NCBI GenBank assembly: GCA_013396525.1
Contig: VWYX01000082.1
Location: 1,148,897 to 1,212,896, forward strand
DNA: 64,000 nucleotides
Reading direction: 5' to 3'
From: Chaetorhynchus papuensis
Taxonomy: Eukaryota; Chordata; Aves; Passeriformes; Rhipiduridae
Below are positions 61,001 through 64,000 of this stretch, in pieces. Under the pieces are notes generated by a model. That model saw nothing but the letters and a program-made list of their open reading frames with translations, was not told the DNA's origin and ran no database searches. Positions within the stretch are counted from its first letter, which is position 1. Each line of letters starts with the position of its first letter. Position numbers and translations under genes: made by a program.

Positions 61001-62279
61001 CAAGATGACTTATTTCCCCACTATCACTGTTTCACTTAGATTAAGGTTATGAAGGATGGGGGGTTTGTGCCCCTTATGAAAATGTTAATACTGTATGGAA
61101 TAGTTGTATAAGTTCTCAATGTCATCTTTTAATTCTGCAGTTTCCTTATATCCAAATGTCTTGCCAACTAGAACAAAAAGCTGACCTGGGCTTGATGTGA
61201 GGCTGTGTGTCTGACACATCTGATACACACTGATAGTCAGATAGGCAGCATCACTCATGCTGGGAAGGTTCAGCAGCTACTTACTTGCCTGGAGATTACA
61301 GGCAAGAGCCAGACCAATTAAAATAATCCTGTTATAATTATAATGTTGAGTCTGTGATTGGAGAAACTGAAATAAATGACCATTTGTATTGCTAGTAGAA
61401 GATGGTGCACATTGTGTATTGCCAAAGTGGAAGTAGAATCATGTCCTTTAGGCCTGCCAGCAAATCTGTACTTCCTAGGATTGTGAACTACATACGTGTG
61501 AAGATGTGAGAAAGTGTAAAGTTCAGACATCCTTTGCAATGACAGCTTTTGTAAATGTTTGTCGTAATAGGCTCCATTTTGCATAGTAACATCCCCGCTC
61601 CAAACTCTTACCTCTTGTGTCTGCATGCAGGCAGGTAAATATGTGATTTAGTCATGATGTAAATATGAAAATAATACAAATTGACCTAGAACAACAGAAG
61701 AAGGTCAGATAGATGTCTTTTGAAAGAAATATTAGTAAACTGTAATTCTCTTCTTGACAGTGGAATACACATTACTGAAGGCCTGTCTCTATATATGTGG
61801 GAAAATGCACGGTAATCATAAACTTCATTAGACTATACTTTGTGACGGAGAATCTGATCAATTGAAATTAAAAAATTGAATCTAACCACTGAAAATATAC
61901 TTAAAATGGTCGGTATAATCTAGTATAGAACATACCTTACACTTATTTTTGGTGCTTGTGAAGTATTTTGCCTCTAATACAGACACATGTTGAGTATGTT
62001 GGGAGGCAGAAGCTCCCTGCCACATGTTGTGATTTCTTCTTTATGTTGAATTTTAGGATACACACCGGGGGCTTTTTATCCAGCAGCTGAGACACACACA
62101 GAATCCACAGCCCCGGATCAAACTGAAGTTGTTTGGACACTCTGGGGCTGGGAAAACCACCCTTGTGGAGTCACTCAAGTGCGGCCTGATACGAAGCTTT
62201 TTCCGAAGACGTAGGCCTAGGCTCTCCTCCACAAACTCAAGCAGATTCCCCCCATCCCCTTTGTCTTCCAAACCTTCAG
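30780..62279 (+). CDS. DAPK1: DAPK1, death-associated protein kinase 1 (partial gene, 18 internal coding exons)
   Basis: This entry spans the exons listed separately below. DAPK1 is a cytoplasmic, actin-associated Ser/Thr kinase controlled by calcium/calmodulin that acts in cell death and autophagy. The sequence shows a CaMK-type kinase domain with the DAPK basic loop (KKRRTKSSRRG), an HFD catalytic motif in place of HRD, DFG and APE. A calmodulin-binding segment with Ser308 follows, then ankyrin repeats and a ROC-type Walker A motif (GHSGAGKT). Ankyrin repeats and ROC set DAPK1 apart from DAPK2 and DAPK3. Exon phases agree throughout and give 720 whole codons without a stop, equal to human residues about 22 to 741 with no insertion or deletion that I can see. 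All 18 exons have AG acceptors and GT donors. The initiator exon and the C-terminal half lie outside the window, so this is an internal portion of the gene and not a truncated gene. Confidence 0.97.
33411..33675 (+). mobile_element. CR1 LINE 3' end, sense
   Basis: Short CR1 fragment: ttggatattagaaagaaatt, gtgaggcactggaacagg, ggagttggagcttgatgat, ctttaaggtcccttccaac and the tail cattctatgggtctatt. It is 5'-truncated to under 300 bp and non-coding. Confidence 0.92.
37507..37520. repeat. Perfect 14-bp palindrome
   Basis: aagcactagtgctt equals its own reverse complement. It could be a dimer-binding site or chance. Confidence 0.85.
39985..40480. promoter_or_regulatory. Candidate conserved non-coding element with an octamer motif
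   Basis: An AT-rich stretch free of repeats, dense in homeobox-type ATTA cores, with atgcaatttgcat at 40281-40293. This includes a consensus POU octamer, atttgcat (40286-40293), and overlapping dyad symmetry. Such composition is common in vertebrate conserved non-coding elements, but conservation cannot be judged from one sequence. Confidence 0.3.
41482..41620 (+). CDS. DAPK1: DAPK1 exon: hinge to catalytic loop (residues 95-141)
   Basis: 139 nt: one base completing Leu95, then 46 codons. It runs from the hinge (VAGGELFDF, with substrate-contacting Glu100) through αD and αE to the catalytic loop HFDLK. The catalytic Asp139 is gat at 41612-41614. DAPK kinases carry HFD where most kinases have HRD, as here. 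The exon ends on the AAG of Lys141 with donor gtgtgt. The acceptor lies directly before tgttgcag, so the AG at 41480-41481 is used and not the in-exon CAG seven bases later. The frame and the conserved VAGGE decide this. Confidence 0.96.
41621..43483. other. DAPK1: DAPK1 intron, nothing else seen
   Basis: 1.9 kb AT-rich intron between the catalytic-loop and activation-segment exons. There is no repeat element or RNA gene that I recognise. Confidence 0.85.
43484..43613 (+). CDS. DAPK1: DAPK1 exon: activation segment (residues 142-185)
   Basis: 130 nt: 43 codons plus the first base of Ala185. It starts with PENIMLLDR, completing the DLKPEN motif begun in the previous exon. It carries the magnesium-binding DFG (Asp161 is gac at 43541-43543), then GLAHKIDFGNEF and the GTPEFV stretch before APE. 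The acceptor is cttaaag and the donor gtgaga. DAPK does not need activation-loop phosphorylation; nothing here suggests otherwise. Confidence 0.97.
43901..43949 (+). CDS. DAPK1: DAPK1 exon: APE motif and start of αF (residues 185-201)
   Basis: A 49-nt exon: two bases completing Ala185, 15 codons, and two bases of Trp201. It encodes the APE motif (PE here, Ala split), IVNYEPLGLEADM and most of the DxW motif that opens helix αF. The acceptor is tcctttag and the donor gtaagt. It is one of a run of very small exons (49, 27, 153 and 46 nt) in the C-lobe. The frame fits both neighbours. Confidence 0.96.
44001..44092 (+). promoter_or_regulatory. DAPK1: Distant branch-point candidate and 86-nt pyrimidine tract before the microexon
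   Basis: ttctaac at 44001-44007 fits the branch-point consensus. From 44007 to 44092 only seven bases besides the final AG are purines, and no AG occurs before the used acceptor at 44091-44092. CTCTCT and TCTCT runs resemble binding sites of polypyrimidine-tract-binding proteins. The branch point would be about 86 nt from the splice site, in an intron of only 143 nt. Confidence 0.6.
44093..44119 (+). CDS. DAPK1: DAPK1 27-nt microexon: helix αF core (residues 201-210)
   Basis: Only 27 nt: one base completing Trp201, eight codons (SIGVITYI) and two bases of Leu210. The donor is gtaagt. It is too short to stand out as an open frame, but the encoded residues match the conserved αF core of DAPK kinases, and the phases fit both neighbours. 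Because 27 is a multiple of 3 and the phases match, skipping it would keep the frame but remove the αF core, which should disable the kinase (inference). The acceptor sits behind an unusually long pyrimidine tract, described separately. Confidence 0.95.
44120..44545. other. DAPK1: DAPK1 intron, nothing else seen
   Basis: 426-bp intron after the microexon. No second copy of the microexon or alternative exon is visible. Confidence 0.85.
44546..44698 (+). CDS. DAPK1: DAPK1 exon: kinase C-lobe (residues 210-261)
   Basis: 153 nt: one base completing Leu210, 50 codons and two bases of Lys261. It encodes LLSGASPF, the αG region (GETKQETLANVSAVNYEF) and the DFIRRLLVKDP motif typical of CaMK-group kinases. 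The acceptor is ttcttgcag and the donor gtgagt. It reads Glu-Glu-Phe-Phe where I recall Glu-Asp/Glu-Tyr-Phe in mammals, a conservative change. Confidence 0.97.
44838..44883 (+). CDS. DAPK1: DAPK1 exon: end of kinase domain (residues 261-276)
   Basis: 46 nt: one base completing Lys261, then KRMTIQDSLLHPWIK. The R-M-T-x-x-x-x-L-x-HPW pattern is the conserved closing motif of CaMK-type kinase domains. The exon ends on AAG with donor gttagc, which departs from the GTRAG consensus at +3 and +4. The acceptor is tttaaag. Confidence 0.95.
44884..46533. other. DAPK1: DAPK1 intron, nothing else seen
   Basis: 1.65 kb intron between the kinase domain and the autoregulatory segment. No repeat or RNA gene is recognised. 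Confidence 0.85.
46534..46623 (+). CDS. DAPK1: DAPK1 exon: autoregulatory segment, part 1 (residues 277-306)
   Basis: 90 nt, phase 0 at both ends, 30 codons. It encodes the start of the calcium/calmodulin autoregulatory segment: PKDTQQALSRKAS, then MEKFKKFAARRKWK. Ser289 (in RKAS) matches the site reported to be phosphorylated by RSK in mammals. The basic amphipathic FKKFAARRKWK is the N-terminal half of the calmodulin-binding helix. Human has RKKW where this reads RRKW. The acceptor is gcttatag and the donor gtaagt. Confidence 0.96.
46624..47030. other. DAPK1: DAPK1 intron splitting the calmodulin-binding helix
   Basis: 407-bp intron, ordinary AT-rich sequence. It interrupts the coding sequence between residues 306 and 307, one codon before Ser308. 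Confidence 0.9.
47031..47123 (+). CDS. DAPK1: DAPK1 exon: autoregulatory segment, part 2, with Ser308 (residues 307-337)
   Basis: 93 nt, phase 0 at both ends. It starts QSVRLISLCQRLSRSFLSR, the C-terminal half of the calmodulin-binding helix. Ser308 (tca at 47034-47036) is the inhibitory autophosphorylation site, where phosphate lowers calmodulin binding and keeps the kinase off (family knowledge). The calmodulin-binding helix is therefore split by an intron between residues 306 and 307. The exon ends SMSVARSDDTL with donor gtaagt; the acceptor is ttgtaaag. Confidence 0.96.
47124..48722. other. DAPK1: DAPK1 intron, nothing else seen
   Basis: 1.6 kb intron. A pyrimidine-rich patch near 47860-47985 is not followed by a coding exon. 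No repeats are recognised. Confidence 0.8.
48723..48842 (+). CDS. DAPK1: DAPK1 exon: linker into the ankyrin region (residues 338-377)
   Basis: 120 nt, phase 0. It opens with acidic DEEDSF, then VMKAIIHAINDDNVPGLQHLLGSL and NYDVNQPNK, a degenerate first ankyrin-like unit that caps the repeat stack. The acceptor is tgcaag and the donor gtagtg. It reads Thr where I recall Ser before NYDVNQPNK in human. Confidence 0.96.
48843..49777. other. DAPK1: DAPK1 intron, nothing else seen
   Basis: 935-bp intron before ankyrin repeat 1. Small open frames here have no family signal. Confidence 0.85.
49778..49876 (+). CDS. DAPK1: DAPK1 exon: ankyrin repeat 1 (residues 378-410)
   Basis: Exactly 99 nt, phase 0, one 33-residue ankyrin repeat: HGTPPLLIAAGCGNIQMLQL through GSRIDVQDK. 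The TPLxxAA, GN and DVQDK positions fit the ankyrin consensus. The donor is gttgga, poor at +3, +4 and +6. The reading frame stays open past the donor to a stop at 50096-50098; this is discussed as a finding. Confidence 0.96.
49877..50670. other. DAPK1: DAPK1 intron with weak donor and in-frame open start
   Basis: 794-bp intron. The coding frame of the preceding exon continues open for 73 codons into it before a stop at 50096-50098. Otherwise there is nothing to report. Confidence 0.8.
50671..50769 (+). CDS. DAPK1: DAPK1 exon: ankyrin repeat 2 (residues 411-443)
   Basis: 99 nt, phase 0, one ankyrin repeat: AGSNAIYWASRHGHVETLKF, then LSDNECPLDIKDK. The usual TPLH is replaced by NAIYWA, as in other DAPK1 proteins (human NAVYWA). 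The acceptor is tttgacag and the donor gtaaga. Confidence 0.96.
50770..51928. other. DAPK1: DAPK1 intron, nothing but a short palindrome
   Basis: 1.16 kb intron. A 9-bp inverted repeat with a one-base centre (gctgtacac and gtgtacagc, 51858-51876) lies about 50 bp before the acceptor of ankyrin exon 3. Confidence 0.85.
51929..52027 (+). CDS. DAPK1: DAPK1 exon: ankyrin repeat 3 (residues 444-476)
   Basis: 99 nt, phase 0: SGETALHVAARYGHVDVVQF, then LCSIGSNPDFQDK. This is a near-consensus ankyrin repeat (ETALHVAARYGH). The acceptor is aattgcag and the donor gtgagt. Confidence 0.97.
52028..53405. other. DAPK1: DAPK1 intron, nothing else seen
   Basis: 1.4 kb AT-rich intron without recognisable repeats. 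Confidence 0.85.
53406..53603 (+). CDS. DAPK1: DAPK1 exon: ankyrin repeats 4 and 5 (residues 477-542)
   Basis: 198 nt, phase 0, two 33-residue repeats: EEETPLHCAAWHGYYSVAKA with NVNIKNK, then EGETPLLTASARGYHDIVEC with ADLHATDK. Residue 534 is Arg (agg at 53577-53579), where the ankyrin consensus and the human protein have Gly (AEHGAD). The acceptor is gtgaatag and the donor gttagt. Confidence 0.97.
53604..54578. other. DAPK1: DAPK1 intron, nothing else seen
   Basis: 975-bp AT-rich intron. No repeats are recognised. Confidence 0.85.
54579..54776 (+). CDS. DAPK1: DAPK1 exon: ankyrin repeats 6 and 7 (residues 543-608)
   Basis: 198 nt, phase 0, two repeats: DGHIALHLAVRRCQIEVVKT with FVDFQDR, then HGNTPLHVACKDGNVPIVMA with SLDVTNK. 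The acceptor is tgatttcag and the donor gtaaat. The sequence departs from human mostly in surface positions (for example GGF for GCF, VTNK for ISNK). Confidence 0.97.
54777..57810. other. DAPK1: DAPK1 intron with an antisense CR1
   Basis: 3 kb intron. It contains one undetermined base (n at 54884) and an antisense CR1 copy (56374-56970). The rest is ordinary intron. Confidence 0.85.
56374..56970 (-). mobile_element. CR1 LINE 3' part, antisense, with a remnant ORF2 frame
   Basis: It opens with the complement of the CR1 tail (agaatcatagaatcaca). The typical antisense blocks gagcagcccattccagtgc, ttcctaatatccaatctaaa and ccctcagctgctcctgat follow. On the minus strand an open frame at 56675-56950 reads VPLYSALVRPHLECRVQFWA and later LRELGLFSLENRRL, the C-terminal end of the CR1 ORF2 protein. 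The remainder is truncated, so no functional enzyme is encoded. The right boundary is approximate. Confidence 0.93.
57811..57909 (+). CDS. DAPK1: DAPK1 exon: ankyrin repeat 8 (residues 609-641)
   Basis: 99 nt, phase 0: YGRTPLHLAANNGILDVVRF, then LCLTGANVEALTS. This is a full ankyrin repeat with the consensus RTPLHLAANNG. The acceptor is cgtgttag and the donor gtaagt. Confidence 0.97.
57910..60648. other. DAPK1: DAPK1 intron, nothing else seen
   Basis: 2.7 kb AT-rich intron without recognised repeats or RNA genes. Confidence 0.8.
60649..60726 (+). CDS. DAPK1: DAPK1 exon: ankyrin C-terminal cap (residues 642-667)
   Basis: 78 nt, phase 0, 26 codons: DGKTAEDLARAEQHEHVASL followed by LARLKK. It is a shortened final repeat that caps the ankyrin stack, after which the chain enters the ROC region. 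The acceptor is ttttaacag. The donor gttggg is weak at +3, +4 and +6. Confidence 0.95.
60727..62056. other. DAPK1: DAPK1 intron, nothing else seen
   Basis: 1.3 kb intron. A long pyrimidine run (about 60808-60846) lies near its 5' end but is not followed by an acceptor and exon. Confidence 0.8.
62057..62279 (+). CDS. DAPK1: DAPK1 exon: start of ROC GTPase region with Walker A (residues 668-741)
   Basis: 223 nt: 74 codons plus one base into the next codon. It starts DTHRGLFIQQLRH, then RIKLKLFGHSGAGKTTLVES. The Walker A motif GHSGAGKT is at 62135-62158 (residues 694-701). In human I recall GHSGSGKT, so Ser is Ala here; the Lys and Thr that hold phosphate and magnesium are kept. A basic patch RRRRPR (717-722) and a Ser-rich stretch with PPSP follow. 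The Ser-Pro at 734 corresponds, allowing one residue of numbering, to a reported ERK site. The donor is gtatgg. I do not find the following exon before the window ends. Confidence 0.96.
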
Positions 62280-64000
62280 GTATGGTTTTGAGCCACAATG
62301 TTCGTATGAGAAAACAGTTTCCTCTTAATCCCTAAGCTCCTAAGAAAAAGCTGTTGGCTGCACTGCAAAAGACGGGACAGCCTTAACATGACAGAAACAA
62401 AAGTAAAAGGGAGAGGGGATTGACTTCTCTGTACACAGGCTTGTACCTAAAGTAAGAGGAAGAGGACCAGCAAGTGTGAAGAATACGAGTAGTTAAGGTT
62501 TTGTTTGCTTACATGCTGCGTAAGTGAACTTGCAGAGTGGAGGACAGGACTTGTAAACACTGCTTTTTATTTTTTTCACTAAAAATCCTAGGCTGCAAAC
62601 ATCGGTGTCATTACTAGCTTCTTTTTTGCTGGAGGAACTTCAGTAAACACTGCAAAATTGAAACAATTGCTGCATCTTTATGTGATTTTTAAGTAATAAC
62701 AGCAGTCAGAGCTGCTTCTGATGCCTTGGATTGCTTTCCTTAAGGTACAGGATGAATCAGCCCAGTTAGAGGTGTCTAAAATTGTCTCCAAACAAGGTGA
62801 AAATGAAAGTTTTCAAAACTGAAGTAAATGTTTGCAAATATTAGGGAATAGATTGCTCATAGTAGAACCAGTTGGCCTGTGCAAAGTGGGAAGAGCTACA
62901 AGATATGGAGAAACTAGCTAGGTTTACACCTGAGCGTGTGCCCACGTTTTGAAGAGCCCACAGGGGTACTGTGGAAAGACCAGTGAACTGTTTGTCCAGG
63001 TCCCTCTTCTAATGCTGGGAGCCTACACGATGTACACAAGCTAAGCACGCTGAGGAGCTCAAGTTCAAATTGATGTTTAGAAGTGGTCTTACTGTGTAAG
63101 TTTTAGATGGGGTCAGGCTTGCCTTTTTAAAAAAAAAAAAACCTTTTGGATAATATTTACAGGTTTGGATTTTGTTCATCATTTTTAAGTAATGTTAGAA
63201 CAGTGCTAGCAGTAGTTTTCATCTCTGCTTTCTCTCTGCTCACCTGAGGAAGCTGTAGGGCATTCACAGAGTGGCTTGACAAGGCAAGATCCGTGCCACA
63301 GAGATTGTTTACTTAACACAAGGGCCTCACATCTGTGACAATAGAAAAAAGAACTTGATTAAATTAATCAATCAAAAGTTCTTGATTTATTTATCTTAAT
63401 TTACTGTGTCATACAAAGGGGGATAAGTCACTCAAGGAATATCAGTTCCTGGAGGCAGTACAGGAAGGTTGTGACTGAAAACAGATTTTTTTGTGATGGT
63501 TGGTAACAGAACCAAAGGAGAGGTGTTATGTGCTCACACCATCATAAAATCAGAAATACTGCCAGTCACATTGGAAAATCAGTGTAGAAATAAAGGTGAA
63601 TATGAAGCATGCCCTTGAAAAAAGCTTACCTAGATGTAAAGCCAGAAGGTTGTACAGTCCTCCTATTCATACAAAGCTACAGTGTTGTTATTTTAGCATT
63701 TGGAGGTTTGGTTTTTGCTTCTTTCAGTATATGTTCTTTTGGGATGTAAATCATTATATAGCATGTAAATTATGTTATGGGTTGAGTGACATAATCAGAT
63801 AAATATTTAAATCAGCATGATTTGGTCTATACTTGATGACGTGATTTGTTTGTTTATGTGTTTGTTTAAATTCTGTAAAAATAGGTGTGCAAAGTCACCA
63901 AATATTTACTTCCAAGAGCCCAAAGATTTAAAATATTACACTAGGAGATCAAACATGAAACTATAGTTTTACAGCTAACAGGTATTATACTGTAAAATGC
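62280..64000. other. DAPK1: Start of the next DAPK1 intron, cut by the window edge
   Basis: 1.7 kb of AT-rich intron with an A-run near 63128-63140. I do not find the next ROC-region exon here, so it lies further right. Confidence 0.75.

Noticed and set aside
1..64000. CRISPR arrays, bacterial operons, tRNA or rRNA genes, a second protein gene
   Set aside because: Looked for on both strands and not seen. The only regular tandem array is the gapless 40-bp minisatellite, which has no spacers, and all convincing coding sequence belongs to DAPK1 or to transposable elements.

Overview
This is vertebrate nuclear DNA, most likely from a bird. Short coding blocks of 27 to 222 bases, each flanked by AG acceptors and GT donors, sit in long AT-rich introns. 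The repeats are avian in type: several 5'-truncated CR1 LINE copies with their typical 3' tail, and LTRs that resemble avian endogenous retrovirus LTRs. There are no operons, no ribosome binding sites, no CRISPR arrays and no tRNA or rRNA genes.

The window carries one recognisable gene, on the + strand: DAPK1, death-associated protein kinase 1. I can place 18 consecutive coding exons between 30780 and 62279. Joined, they total 2162 nt and read open as 720 whole codons plus one split codon at each end. In human numbering this is about residues 22 to 741. They cover the kinase domain from the last glycine of the Gly-rich loop, the calmodulin-regulatory segment including Ser308, eight 33-residue ankyrin repeats with a capping half repeat, and the start of the ROC-COR GTPase region with its Walker A motif. 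The exon with the start codon lies to the left of the window. The rest of ROC-COR, the death domain and the serine-rich tail lie to the right.

Layout: 1-30779 reads as the 3' part of the long intron before the first kinase exon seen here. It holds an LTR fragment at the very start (1-452), a CR1 copy (9265-10456), an opposed CR1 pair (19553-20453), a 40-bp minisatellite (20703-21025), a solo ERVL-like LTR (about 23255-23841) and a G-quadruplex-prone tract (28533-28578). Kinase exons follow at 30780-31001 and, after a 10.5 kb intron, at 41482-44883. The regulatory segment is at 46534-47123, the ankyrin exons at 48723-60726 and the start of ROC at 62057-62279. The last intron is open at the window edge.

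I found no undescribed gene system. The most interesting items are a 27-nt in-frame kinase microexon behind an unusually long AG-free pyrimidine tract, an inverted CR1 pair that could form dsRNA in the transcript, a sense-oriented solo LTR that keeps promoter-like and poly(A)-like motifs, a Gly-to-Arg change at a conserved ankyrin position, and a few candidate intronic regulatory elements. Identifications rest on recognising families from memory; no searches were run.
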